From assembly GCF_009728485.1 (NCBI RefSeq), contig NZ_VVIQ01000004.1, forward strand, positions 1 to 64,000: 64,000 nt of DNA, in the 5' to 3' direction. A model generated the notes under the pieces. The model was not told where the DNA came from. It saw only the letters and a program-made list of their open reading frames with translations, and did not search any database. Below are positions 1 through 8,550 of this stretch, piece after piece (position 1 is the stretch's first letter; each line of letters opens with the position of its first letter). The position numbers were made by a program, and so were the translations under genes. This DNA is from Prevotella vespertina. GTDB taxonomy: Bacteria; Bacteroidota; Bacteroidia; Bacteroidales; Bacteroidaceae.

Positions 1-139
1 CATTGTGGGGTAAGGGGATATTGTAGGCAGAAGTGGGTGCTTCAAGTTCAAATTATCTGCAAATTCAGTAATGAGAGGACGTGTAAACGCAATAAGAACC
101 TTCAAGGGCTTAGTTGCGGATTTGAGGAATACTTATTTG

Positions 140-147
140 TATCTTTA
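140..147 (+). promoter_or_regulatory. Possible -7 box for the AraC-type gene
   Basis: TATCTTTA, one base off the Bacteroidota -7 consensus TAnnTTTG, lies 39 bases before the ATG. A TTTG at 121-124 is the nearest -33 candidate but the spacing (15) is short. Nothing else could be supported in bases 1-186. Confidence 0.35.
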
Positions 148-186
148 AAACAAAACTTTTATAAGCTTTAAACTGAAACTAAAAGC

Positions 187-1080
187 ATGATAAATATACA
201 CGCTAACAATAATTTTAAAGACCCTTTAGAATGTGACACAGTGACGAGGATTGGTCTTGATAAGGCTGGTGCAAAGTTCTCAATATCAGTTTTGCACAAA
301 TCACCATTCCTTTCAATGGAAGGTAGAACGCCGCCACTTCCATCTCAGTTTACACATATTGACGTTGTGAGGCAAGGATCATTTACAATACAATTAAACA
401 ACAATGAATACGTTTGTAATGCTGGCGATCTCTTGTTTGTGAACTGGGGAGCTGTCATGGTCAATGTTTCTTCCTCTGAAGATATTGTCTTGGAAAGAAT
501 CGCCATACGTAAGGATTACCTTAAAGCTGTCTTCTCTGCATCTCTACCTAAGTTATTCTTATCACCTGCAGAGATCTTTATTTGGCAATTAACAAAGCTC
601 AACTTCAATATTTGGCATAGTTATTTTGTATTGTTACACGAGTTGTCTTCTTGTGAAGCATTGGATACAAAGGTAATAGATGCACTCTTTTTATCGTTAA
701 TGCAATTTGTTTATCATTTCTATAAGTCCTATCAAGAGGCTGAAATGAAGTATAAGCCGCGAACAAAGCGACTTACAGAAGCATTCGTACACCTTATTAG
801 TAAGTATTCAAAGAAGGAACATGAGATTATGTTCTATGCGGATAACTTATGTGTAACTCCGCATTATCTCGGTGTTATTATCAAATCGGAAACAGGAGAA
901 ACAGCCCGTGAATGGATAGAAAATTCACTCACTGTCTCTATGCAAGTAGCCCTTAGAAATTCAAATAAAACGCTTAAACAACTTGCATCCTCATTCAATT
1001 TCTCTTCAAGCAGTGCCTTTTGTAAGTTCTTTAAACGTAGAACTGGACTTACACCAAACGAATACCGTAACAAGAAGTAA
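187..1080 (+). CDS. AraC family transcriptional regulator
   Basis: A 297-residue DNA-binding regulator. The N-terminal half (about residues 50-110) has the glycine-spaced beta pattern of an AraC-type cupin sensor (RQGSFTIQLNN, NAGDLLFVNWG). The last 100 residues are the two helix-turn-helix units of the AraC/XylS domain, ending in the typical signature FCKFFKRRTGLTPNEYR. The ligand cannot be read from the sequence. The gene is monocistronic and the next gene downstream is a secreted C10 protease, so it could regulate that gene, but no operator was recognised and this link is only positional. Confidence 0.9.
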   Translation: MINIHANNNFKDPLECDTVTRIGLDKAGAKFSISVLHKSPFLSMEGRTPPLPSQFTHIDVVRQGSFTIQLNNNEYVCNAGDLLFVNWGAVMVNVSSSEDIVLERIAIRKDYLKAVFSASLPKLFLSPAEIFIWQLTKLNFNIWHSYFVLLHELSSCEALDTKVIDALFLSLMQFVYHFYKSYQEAEMKYKPRTKRLTEAFVHLISKYSKKEHEIMFYADNLCVTPHYLGVIIKSETGETAREWIENSLTVSMQVALRNSNKTLKQLASSFNFSSSSAFCKFFKRRTGLTPNEYRNKK

Positions 1081-1096
1081 CACCTCTCATTATTCA

Positions 1097-1160
1097 AGAA
1101 GACGCCTTTTAATAGTAATAGGAATTATGATAAATAAATTAAAGAGAGGCTCTCCTTTTG
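1097..1160. repeat. Degenerate copy of the intergenic hairpin repeat
   Basis: Just after the AraC stop codon the sequence carries AAGAAGACGCC and then AAGAGAGGCTCTC, which match the two halves of the hairpin repeats seen in nine other gaps of this window. The stems are no longer complete. Probably an eroded copy. Confidence 0.35.
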
Positions 1161-1215
1161 TGCTTTAAGGTTGTCATTGTTGATGAGAAAAGGCTGTTAT
1201 GTGAAAAAGAAAGTG

Positions 1216-1223
1216 TATCTTTG
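1216..1223 (+). promoter_or_regulatory. -7 box upstream of the C10 protease
   Basis: TATCTTTG is a perfect Bacteroidota -7 element. No clear TTTG at the -33 position. It would give a leader of roughly 290 bases to the preferred ATG at 1510, which includes the 44-base tandem duplication at 1289-1376. Confidence 0.5.
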
Positions 1224-1288
1224 TAGATAACTTAATGATACTATCAGTTTAAAATGATATTTTTCTCTGAAGAAGATAATACTTACCC

Positions 1289-1376
1289 AAAGTATTAAGA
1301 AAGTACTTATCGAAGAAAGATGAGACCTTCAAAAAGTATTAAAAAGGCATTTATTGAAGAAAGATGATATATTTAA
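1289..1376 (+). repeat. Imperfect 44-base tandem duplication
   Basis: Two adjacent copies (1289-1332 and 1333-1376) share AAAGTATTAA at the start and GAAGAAAGATGA near the end at identical spacing. They lie in the leader of the C10 protease gene. The second copy provides the TTG codon at 1354 from which an artificially long reading frame can be opened. Confidence 0.7.
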
Positions 1377-1509
1377 AAATATGACGAAAACGTTTTCACA
1401 AATCAAGAAGATTAATTTTCAAAAGGAAATAATTAGGCTTTTAGAAACGAAGAAATTGGTATCCTGGATACAGGTTAACAGTTCGACAAATAAGAAAAGA
1501 TGCTTAGCA

Positions 1510-4119
1510 ATGAGAATGATTGCTACTTGTCTTTGCATGATGTTATCGTTTTCTACAAACTTGTATGCTGATAACATTACCCCTGCAGAGGCTCTTAACA
1601 TCGCAAGGCGTTATGTCAATGTAGACAAAAAGACCCAACGTAAGATTCTTACACGAAGTTCTTCAGGCGTCACCTCAAGTCTACCATATAAACAAGCAAG
1701 TACACCTTATTATATATATAACGACTCCAAGGGCAAAGGATTCGTAATTGTTGCAGGCAACGATGCCATGGGGCAAGTGTTAGCATATAGCCATGAAGGA
1801 ACCATGGATACAACTCGGTTGAATCCAGAAGTAGCCTATCTTCTCCATGAATACCGCCAGGTTTACAAAGAACTTAATAATAATTCAAAACTTTCTACAG
1901 CTGCATCTTCATCCCAGACAACCAGTTCAAAAGATGAAGTCAAGCCTCTCCTCCACTCTCATTGGAGCCAAGAATCACCTTATAATAAGTACACTGGCTA
2001 TTACACGGGATGCGTTGCAACCGCCATGGCACAGCTGATGTTCTATCATCAGTGGCCTGTTGCTGGCAGCGGACAACATACCTATACAACAACAGTTGAC
2101 CAACAGCAACATTCTGCGGACTTCTCTAAATCAGTCTATCAGTGGGACTTAATGGACAATGACTATCGTTATGGACACTACAACGAAGCGCAAGCCAATG
2201 CTGTTGCCCACCTAATGAGTGATGTTGGTGTATCGGTTAATATGCAATATTCCAATAGTGGAAGTAGTGCTCAAAATGGTAGTGCTTTGAATGCACTTCG
2301 TACGTATTTTAATTATGACGCAACAATGATTGCCAAGGGAGATGAGGGCATTACGCAATTCACCGAGATAATCAAGAATGAGTTACGCAATGGTTTTCCT
2401 CTTTATATATCAGGCAATCCTGGAGGTGGCAGAAGCGGTCATGCATGGGTAGCCGACGGCTTTGATCGTAATGACTTGATACACATGAACTTTGGTTGGG
2501 GTGGTCAGGCGGATGGCTATTATTCGTTAAGAGCCTTAAACATAAGCTCTTCTGGCAAGGAATTTAATGGTAATGCGTTGAGTTTCGGGAAGCAATTAAT
2601 CATCATCCTAGCCCATCCGAATAAAGCAGGAGTGGCTAAGATTGACTACAAATTGCGTGAGGAAGCACCTAACATAGCCTTTAATAACGAAGCTGACCTG
2701 CACTTTATAGGCGGTGAACCAACCACTTTAGTACAGAAGAAGATAGCCTATAAGAACTTTACAAATCAAAGTTCTATAACTTTCCAAGGCGATTTTGGAG
2801 TTGGTATCTATGATGAACAAGGACAGACAATAGCTGTTTTTCCATCAGATAGTCATAGCAAAGGTGGTTATACTCAGGAGTATTTTAAGATGAATGAAGG
2901 TAAGATTGTGTCTGGAGGACTCGTCTTTCAAGATGTTACCTTCACGATTGATTTAAGTAGACTTCACGATGGTGTCTACTCTCTCTCACCTATTGTCTGT
3001 GCTCGAAAAGACAATGGAGAATGGGGCGAATGGGTGATGATAAAGAAGGCTCCACGCTATGTTTTCGAGGTTAAAGGGGCTAATATCACTTATCGTGAAA
3101 AGCCTTCTTTAGATACTTCCTTCCAGTTTGCTTCATTGCCAACTACCGATGGGGAGGTGCAAGCGGGCAGCGACTTTAGACTTCATCTTGCCATTCGTAA
3201 GCTATGTGCTAAGCCTTTCGATGGTAAGATACAACTAGATTTCTTAAACGATAAAGACCAATCAGTTTATACGCATACTACTAAGAGTGTCGACTTTGAT
3301 GACTTTGCAACAACCCGTTTAAACCTACTTCTTTCACTTCCAGATAACCTCCTCCCAGGGCATTACCGACTGCGTGCAACCATAACAAGCGACTATAGTG
3401 ATGAGACTTGTATAGTAGGTGATGTGAATCAGATAGAGCCTTGTTACATTGATGTCATAAAGGTTGACCGCCCTCAGGAACTCCTTTCTAATGCGTTTGG
3501 ATTTGTTCAGAACAATGCACAAGAGTCCATCGAGAGTTCTAATATAGATGTTCGTCGAGAAGGACTCATCAAAGTTGGATGCCTTATTTACGCCAAGGAG
3601 GATGCGAATTACAATGGTTCTGTCATATTAACTCTTATAGATAACGAAACTAAAGAGCATATTCCGCTATCGACTTACCCGAATAGTATCAATCTAGCGA
3701 ACGCCTCGGATGGTGTTACCATCATGAGTGGATGGCTGAAAGACAAGGACTTAAAGCTCATCAATAATCGGCAATATCGATTAGCCCTCATCGCTAATAT
3801 AGATGGTAAGGAGCTAGATTTATGGCCAAGAAAGGCTTCTCCCCTACTCGTCTCTATCGTTAATGGATCTTACATTCCAACGCCTGATGGCATTGACGAA
3901 TTACATTCTAAAGAACAAATCAGCTATCTCAATGGACTATTAGAGGTAACACATAGTGGTTTAAAACACGTTGATATCTATACGATTAATGGGCAACTCG
4001 TTCGCCATCAAGCGATTAATGAGGGAGATAGAGTTGCCATTCCACTAGCTCCATCAGCCTATATTATAAAGGTGACTACCGATAAAGGAAGTTTCACGAA
4101 GAAGTTAATTTGCCATTAA
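1510..4119 (+). CDS. Secreted C10 cysteine protease (interpain/streptopain-like) with type IX sorting domain
   Basis: Peptidase family C10 secreted protease. The frame is open from a TTG at 1354, but I place the start at the ATG at 1510 because it directly precedes a signal peptide (MRMIATCLCMMLSFSTNLYA) and gives 869 residues, close to interpain A of Prevotella intermedia. The upstream 52 codons are lysine-rich and atypical; ATG 1381 is an alternative. With the 1510 start, the propeptide follows the signal peptide, the catalytic Cys is residue 168 (YYTGCVATAMAQ) and the catalytic His is residue 311 (SGHAWVADGFD), followed by the family's NFGWGG motif. The C-terminal 70 residues (VDIYTINGQLV... 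AYIIKVTTDKGSFTKKLI) look like a type A type IX secretion sorting domain. Likely exported and possibly surface-attached, with a role in protein degradation. Related interpains degrade host proteins; that role here is inference. Confidence 0.9.
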   Translation: MRMIATCLCMMLSFSTNLYADNITPAEALNIARRYVNVDKKTQRKILTRSSSGVTSSLPYKQASTPYYIYNDSKGKGFVIVAGNDAMGQVLAYSHEGTMDTTRLNPEVAYLLHEYRQVYKELNNNSKLSTAASSSQTTSSKDEVKPLLHSHWSQESPYNKYTGYYTGCVATAMAQLMFYHQWPVAGSGQHTYTTTVDQQQHSADFSKSVYQWDLMDNDYRYGHYNEAQANAVAHLMSDVGVSVNMQYSNSGSSAQNGSALNALRTYFNYDATMIAKGDEGITQFTEIIKNELRNGFPLYISGNPGGGRSGHAWVADGFDRNDLIHMNFGWGGQADGYYSLRALNISSSGKEFNGNALSFGKQLIIILAHPNKAGVAKIDYKLREEAPNIAFNNEADLHFIGGEPTTLVQKKIAYKNFTNQSSITFQGDFGVGIYDEQGQTIAVFPSDSHSKGGYTQEYFKMNEGKIVSGGLVFQDVTFTIDLSRLHDGVYSLSPIVCARKDNGEWGEWVMIKKAPRYVFEVKGANITYREKPSLDTSFQFASLPTTDGEVQAGSDFRLHLAIRKLCAKPFDGKIQLDFLNDKDQSVYTHTTKSVDFDDFATTRLNLLLSLPDNLLPGHYRLRATITSDYSDETCIVGDVNQIEPCYIDVIKVDRPQELLSNAFGFVQNNAQESIESSNIDVRREGLIKVGCLIYAKEDANYNGSVILTLIDNETKEHIPLSTYPNSINLANASDGVTIMSGWLKDKDLKLINNRQYRLALIANIDGKELDLWPRKASPLLVSIVNGSYIPTPDGIDELHSKEQISYLNGLLEVTHSGLKHVDIYTINGQLVRHQAINEGDRVAIPLAPSAYIIKVTTDKGSFTKKLICH

Positions 4120-4155
4120 TTAATGATTCCCAACCAATGTCTCAAAGCTATTTAG

Positions 4156-4163
4156 TAACTTTG
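4156..4163 (+). promoter_or_regulatory. -7 box for the 181-residue gene
   Basis: TAACTTTG fits TAnnTTTG, 20 bases before the ATG at 4184, giving a leader of about 15 bases. Confidence 0.55.
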
Positions 4164-4183
4164 CATATCAAACAATAAGCATA

Positions 4184-4729
4184 ATGGAAACGACAGAATT
4201 ACAATATCCTAACGAAGAGAAGTTTAAGAATAACCTGGTAAGCTATCTGCAAGAACATGGTCTTGTGGATGAGATGTTACCAGATGCTATTGATATTGAA
4301 GGGAAATGGCTAGAGATTGCCCAGGCGTATTTACCAGACGGAACAAGGGAGTTTTCAGCTTATCCCACAGTCTCCTTAGGCTGGATGATGTATGTTGGTA
4401 TGGCTGTTGCCAAGTATTGGGATGAAGATTGGGAACTATATAATAAGGTGGAAAACCTCTATACTTATCTTCGTGATCGCATTGATTATGACCACATGGA
4501 CGACTATATTTGTGAGAAAGTCCTACTTCTCTCAGCCGAAGATCATCAACGGTTAGCAAGTGTTGTAGGCGAATGTGCCGCACGAACAAATAGTCTCCTT
4601 CATCATTTAGGATTAGCTCCTGGTAGTCCAGAGGCTTTCCACTCTTATGTAGCAGCACTCCATCAGCTTTACACCATGGGGGCAGCTATGCAATTAAAGA
4701 CCATGGGCTATCACATGACGAAATTATAA
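4184..4729 (+). CDS. Conserved hypothetical protein, 181 residues
   Basis: I do not recognise a named family. The protein is soluble, has no signal peptide, and is acidic and helix-rich with many aromatic residues (WMMYVGMAVAKYWDEDWELY; YLRDRIDYDHMDDY). A possible helical C-terminal segment contains LLHHLGLAPGSPEAFHSYVAALHQLYTMGAAMQL. It has its own promoter and is followed directly by a double-hairpin repeat in a convergent gap, so it is probably a single-gene transcript. Codon use looks like its neighbours. Function unknown. Confidence 0.8.
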   Translation: METTELQYPNEEKFKNNLVSYLQEHGLVDEMLPDAIDIEGKWLEIAQAYLPDGTREFSAYPTVSLGWMMYVGMAVAKYWDEDWELYNKVENLYTYLRDRIDYDHMDDYICEKVLLLSAEDHQRLASVVGECAARTNSLLHHLGLAPGSPEAFHSYVAALHQLYTMGAAMQLKTMGYHMTKL

Positions 4730-4786
4730 GTTGAAAGCCTCCACACGCTCTTCAGAAGAGCAAGTAACCGTGACTTTGGAATAAAG

Positions 4787-4863
4787 GAAACGCCTTCTTC
4801 AAATGAAAGAAGGCGTTTCTTCGTAATGAAAAGAGCCTTTCCTTCTAGCAAGGAAAGGCTCTT
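4787..4863. repeat. Double-hairpin intergenic repeat, convergent gap
   Basis: Hairpin 1 has 13-bp perfect arms GAAACGCCTTCTT (4787-4799) and AAGAAGGCGTTTC (4807-4819). Hairpin 2 has 14-bp perfect arms AAGAGCCTTTCCTT (4831-4844) and AAGGAAAGGCTCTT (4850-4863). It lies between two convergent genes and could terminate transcription from both sides. Confidence 0.85.
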
Positions 4864-4944
4864 CTTGATAGCAGGAAGCAATCTCCTGTCTTTTAAAGAA
4901 TGATAGTATAGGAAACAAACCATTGTTTACTCCTATACAGAAGA

Positions 4945-6234
4945 TTAATTCTGACCCTTCTTCTGACGCTCTTTCTTGATCTTATCTTGTATCATCTGAT
5001 AATGCGAAATAGCGTGCTTACGAGCACTGATAATCTGATATCTATAAACGAAACAAGTAGTAAAGAAATAGATAGTAGCCTGTATCCATAACGCTCTCAC
5101 TTCAGGGAGAATGTCATTAATAGTGCCTCCCATTGATGCTATTCGTAGATAGCCACGAACGCCAAAGGTGGACGGAATGATCCAACTGAAGCCCTGCCAT
5201 ATCCCTGGAATACTACTTTGAGGCCAAGAAGCACCTGTTAAGAATAGGAAAGGAATGGACGTAAAGACCACAAGGAGCATGACGTTTTCACGATAGCGAA
5301 CGAGACATGAGAGGGTCATACCAAAGAAGATCACAGCAAGCAAGTAGGGTATTAAGAGCCAAAAGAGGTCAGTTGGGCGTGCTAACATCGTAAAGCTGAA
5401 GAAGTGCGGGACTGCCATTGTGACGTAAGCAGCCATCACGCAATAGACCATAAAGTAACAGAACGACTTGCCGAAGACTATTTTTAGGATTCCATCATAG
5501 TGCTTTCCGATTGGAACAAGGTCCTGGAAGCGATTGTTCTCACGTGCTGTACCAGCCGATAAGCCTATTCCTAAGAGCAAAGTCTGCTGTAAGATGAGGA
5601 TTAAAACGCCTGGTAAGATAGCATTACCATAGCCACCTGTAGTGTTAAAGATGGGTTCTGCGTCAACAATCATGGGTTCCGTGGTCAGCTCCTCATCCCT
5701 TTTTGTGAATGAAAAAGAGTGAGTTTTCACTTTGTCAGCCCCCATCTCGAGTGCAACTGCTTGTGCTGTTTGATAGATAGCCTTATAGGTTAACATCAAA
5801 CTCATATCACAATAGACCCCAACATGTGCTTGTTCCCCCCTATTCAAGCTCTCATCAAAGTTAGAAGGAAAGTATAATACCCCGTGAACTGCCTGCTTTC
5901 CAACAAGGTTCTTAGCCTCATCTAGACTATTACAATAGTATGCAGCCTTCACATCAGGGGCTGCATCGAAGTCACGAATGAACTCCCTTGAAGAAACAGT
6001 ATGCGATAAGTCGACAACAGCTACAGGCACATCACGCACCACCTCATTGTTATAAATCCACGAATAAAGCAGCGGATAAGCAAGAGGAACTAGTAAGAAG
6101 AATATTAACACACCCTCATCTTTCACCGTACTCTTCAATTCTAACCACCAGATATAACAGATAGATGAAAGAAAGTCAAGCGGTTTCTTGAGTACTTCTC
6201 TCAGTGTGAATCTTGTTTTATTATTATTCGACAT
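4945..6234 (-). CDS. ABC-2 type transporter permease
   Basis: A 429-residue ABC-2 permease, last gene of a four-gene minus-strand operon (TolC, HlyD, permease, permease). One membrane helix near residues 40-65 (VLIFFLLVPLAYPLLYSWIY) is followed by a large extracytoplasmic domain of about 150 residues and then five or six C-terminal membrane helices, the layout of the ABC2_membrane_3 family. The tail is cytoplasmic and basic. It probably pairs with the upstream paralogue as a heterodimer in export of a drug or other small molecule across the cell envelope. No ATPase gene is in this operon, so the energy-coupling subunit must be elsewhere, or the pair works differently. The substrate is unknown. 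Confidence 0.85.
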   Translation of the reverse strand: MSNNNKTRFTLREVLKKPLDFLSSICYIWWLELKSTVKDEGVLIFFLLVPLAYPLLYSWIYNNEVVRDVPVAVVDLSHTVSSREFIRDFDAAPDVKAAYYCNSLDEAKNLVGKQAVHGVLYFPSNFDESLNRGEQAHVGVYCDMSLMLTYKAIYQTAQAVALEMGADKVKTHSFSFTKRDEELTTEPMIVDAEPIFNTTGGYGNAILPGVLILILQQTLLLGIGLSAGTARENNRFQDLVPIGKHYDGILKIVFGKSFCYFMVYCVMAAYVTMAVPHFFSFTMLARPTDLFWLLIPYLLAVIFFGMTLSCLVRYRENVMLLVVFTSIPFLFLTGASWPQSSIPGIWQGFSWIIPSTFGVRGYLRIASMGGTINDILPEVRALWIQATIYFFTTCFVYRYQIISARKHAISHYQMIQDKIKKERQKKGQN

Positions 6235-6284
6235 AGATAATTATCAGCATTTATTCCTTTCAAGCAAAGGATATGTTCAATCAG

Positions 6285-7496
6285 TTATGGTATATAAACA
6301 TATTCCAGCATAGCACGTTTCAAGTTCCATAGAACTAGTATGGGAGAGACTGCAAAGGCTACTAGAGCCATCACATTGACCCACGCCTCAACAAGAGGGA
6401 AACCATTGAAGACGCAAAGCTGATAAACCATATAGTAATGACGAAGCGGTATTATCTGTGCCAGAGACTCTATCATTCCATCCATAGCAAAGAGTGGGAA
6501 GGTAGCTCCACAGGCTGAGAAACCAACGACAGCCCACAATGAACAAACGCTCATAGACATGCGTAAGGAAGGGATAAGACCAAAGACAAAGACGCCAAAG
6601 CCCTGCGATGAGAGGACAGTAAGCACTGCCATTAGGATGATCATGTGCAATCCTCCAGGGTGAGGGAAGTCCAGGTAGCCATAGACATACCACTCATATC
6701 CGAGGAAGATAGTTAAGAATATCAACGTTTGAGGGAGAAGTTTTCCTGTGACAGCAAGCATGATGTTGTTATTAGCTAGCTGCATCCATTGGTGCGCCCT
6801 ACCAAACTTTAACTCTGTTCCTATCGAATAGACGGTGATGAGTAACATAAATAACACGAGGATACCAGGTACCATGATACTCGTTAAATATATGTTATAA
6901 CTCATCCACGGGTTGCCTATCATGTGAACATCTAAGGCTATCGGCTGTATGAACTCCTTAATCTCTTTAGGTGTTTTACCAAGCATTTGGAGCTTTGCCG
7001 CACCCATTGCTGCCGACCCAAGAGCGGTCACTGTCTTCATATCCTTGTATAACATTCCACCTGCAACAAGCGTCACATTACTATAATAAAGAGATACATG
7101 TGGCTGGCGTTGAGCGATGAGTTCGGCTGTAGTTCCTGCTGGGATATACAAGAATCCATATATCTCATTGCGTTGAATAGCTTGTCTTGCCTCGGCAATG
7201 CTATTGTAATGAGCAACTACATGTGTACTTTGGAAGGCATCTAACTGTCGTATTAAAGCACGTGTGGTAGAGGTGTTATCATTGTCAACAACGCCACATG
7301 GGAGCTTTTCGGGTTGCCCTTCATGCATCAAGGAAGTGAAGAAGATGATGGTAACTAATGGGAAAACAACCATACAACAGATGTAGATTGGGTTATGAAC
7401 CATCAATCCCACTTCCCGAGAAGAGAGTGCGAGAAGTCTTTGCACACCCTTACCAAGAGAATTGAAAAACGATTTTATGTTGAATGATAACTTCAT
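6285..7496 (-). CDS. ABC-2 type transporter permease
   Basis: A 403-residue paralogue of the next gene downstream, with the same plan: an N-terminal helix (PIYICCMVVFPLVTIIFFTSLM), an extracytoplasmic domain to about residue 200, then a block of C-terminal helices (VPGILVLFMLLITVYSIG; FGVFVFGLIPSLRMSMSVCSLWAVVGFSACG). It resembles the YbhS/YhhJ permease family. It sits 23 bases after the HlyD gene and 50 bases before the second permease gene, so co-transcription is likely. No ATP-binding motifs are present in this operon. Confidence 0.85.
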   Translation of the reverse strand: MKLSFNIKSFFNSLGKGVQRLLALSSREVGLMVHNPIYICCMVVFPLVTIIFFTSLMHEGQPEKLPCGVVDNDNTSTTRALIRQLDAFQSTHVVAHYNSIAEARQAIQRNEIYGFLYIPAGTTAELIAQRQPHVSLYYSNVTLVAGGMLYKDMKTVTALGSAAMGAAKLQMLGKTPKEIKEFIQPIALDVHMIGNPWMSYNIYLTSIMVPGILVLFMLLITVYSIGTELKFGRAHQWMQLANNNIMLAVTGKLLPQTLIFLTIFLGYEWYVYGYLDFPHPGGLHMIILMAVLTVLSSQGFGVFVFGLIPSLRMSMSVCSLWAVVGFSACGATFPLFAMDGMIESLAQIIPLRHYYMVYQLCVFNGFPLVEAWVNVMALVAFAVSPILVLWNLKRAMLEYVYIP

Positions 7497-7519
7497 TATA
7501 AAAAGAAAAACCGCCTTCT

Positions 7520-8503
7520 TTATTTAATAATCAATGACATACCGGGCTTTAGACCATCTACCTTCTGCACTGGACGAGCCTTTACTTGGAAGGTCTTTAA
7601 GTCGTATTGTCCGTTACTCTTCGTTGCTTTCCAAACAGCGTATGAACCTTGGTCTTTGAGTGAGGTAACCCGCATTTCAATCTGTTTGTCAAGTGCTGGG
7701 GCATAGACCTTGAGCTTCGCTCCAATCTTCATGTCCTTTAGTTGATCCTCACGAACATTGAATGTGCCCCATATATCATTGACCATTGAGATGCTCATGA
7801 TAGGACTGCCAAATCCAACGAGTTCGCCCACTTTAGGATAGATGGTCTCTACTTCGCCATCAGCTGTTGCACGTTGAACAGTCTCTTTGAGTACTGAACG
7901 AACCACATCAACAGCCGAGCGTGCTGCCTGAGCCTGCTTCTTTGCAGCCAACTTTGCCTCCTCTCGCACCCCACTCTTGGCTAGTTCCCATTGCGACTTA
8001 GCGACTTGTACACCTGCTTGAGTTGCTTCAAAGGCAGCCTTCGCCTCGTCACGCTTCTGTGCACTCATTACTCCCTCGTCGAAGAGTCGTTGCATACGTC
8101 CATAGGTCTTTTCGGCTATTCCGTTCGCAGCAATAGCCTGTTGATAAACCTGATAAGCACTTTCAACAGCCTCACGACGTGTTGGAGCCTCGGCTAAAGC
8201 ACTCAAGGCATCGGTCGCACCAGCGGTTGCTTCAGCCACTTTCTCCTGTGCATTGGCTTCAGGAATAGCCAGTTTTGCTAGGATATCACCCTTATGAACA
8301 TAGTCACCTTCCTTTACCATGAGCTCTGTAACACGCCCTGGTAGCTTACAAGCTACACGATATTCACTCACTTCAACCTCTCCCTGGATAATTTCGGGGC
8401 TGCGATCAATCGTGAAATAACCAATCACTGCAACGATGATAACCACACTAACAAAGCCTAAAACAGCTAGAAGGATATTATTATGTTGTGATTTTGCTGA
8501 CAT
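7520..8503 (-). CDS. HlyD-family membrane fusion protein
   Basis: A 327-residue periplasmic adaptor. A single N-terminal membrane anchor (NILLAVLGFVSVVIIVAVIGYF) is followed by the first half of a lipoyl-like domain (YRVACKLPGRVTELMVKEGD), an alanine-rich coiled-coil hairpin (about residues 85-215), the second half of the lipoyl domain (DGEVETIYPKVGELVGFG) and a beta-barrel domain. This is the standard adaptor that links inner-membrane permeases to a TolC channel. It is encoded between the TolC gene and the two permease genes, so the four products probably form one tripartite exporter. Confidence 0.92.
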   Translation of the reverse strand: MSAKSQHNNILLAVLGFVSVVIIVAVIGYFTIDRSPEIIQGEVEVSEYRVACKLPGRVTELMVKEGDYVHKGDILAKLAIPEANAQEKVAEATAGATDALSALAEAPTRREAVESAYQVYQQAIAANGIAEKTYGRMQRLFDEGVMSAQKRDEAKAAFEATQAGVQVAKSQWELAKSGVREEAKLAAKKQAQAARSAVDVVRSVLKETVQRATADGEVETIYPKVGELVGFGSPIMSISMVNDIWGTFNVREDQLKDMKIGAKLKVYAPALDKQIEMRVTSLKDQGSYAVWKATKSNGQYDLKTFQVKARPVQKVDGLKPGMSLIIK

Positions 8504-8550
8504 AAATATTGTTGTTTTAATTTTAAAGAACCTATTTTCACCTTTATATA

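Noticed and set aside
1..130. Open minus-strand frame at the left edge reading LIAFTRPLITEFADNLNLKH
   Set aside because: It has no ATG or clear start, is bounded by a stop near 130 and is too short to judge; it could equally be a repeat shared by intergenic gaps.
1354..1509. Upstream extension of the C10 protease starting at a TTG
   Set aside because: It begins in the duplicated leader at a TTG, has no signal peptide at its start and is lysine-rich; the ATG at 1510 gives a standard signal peptide and family length.
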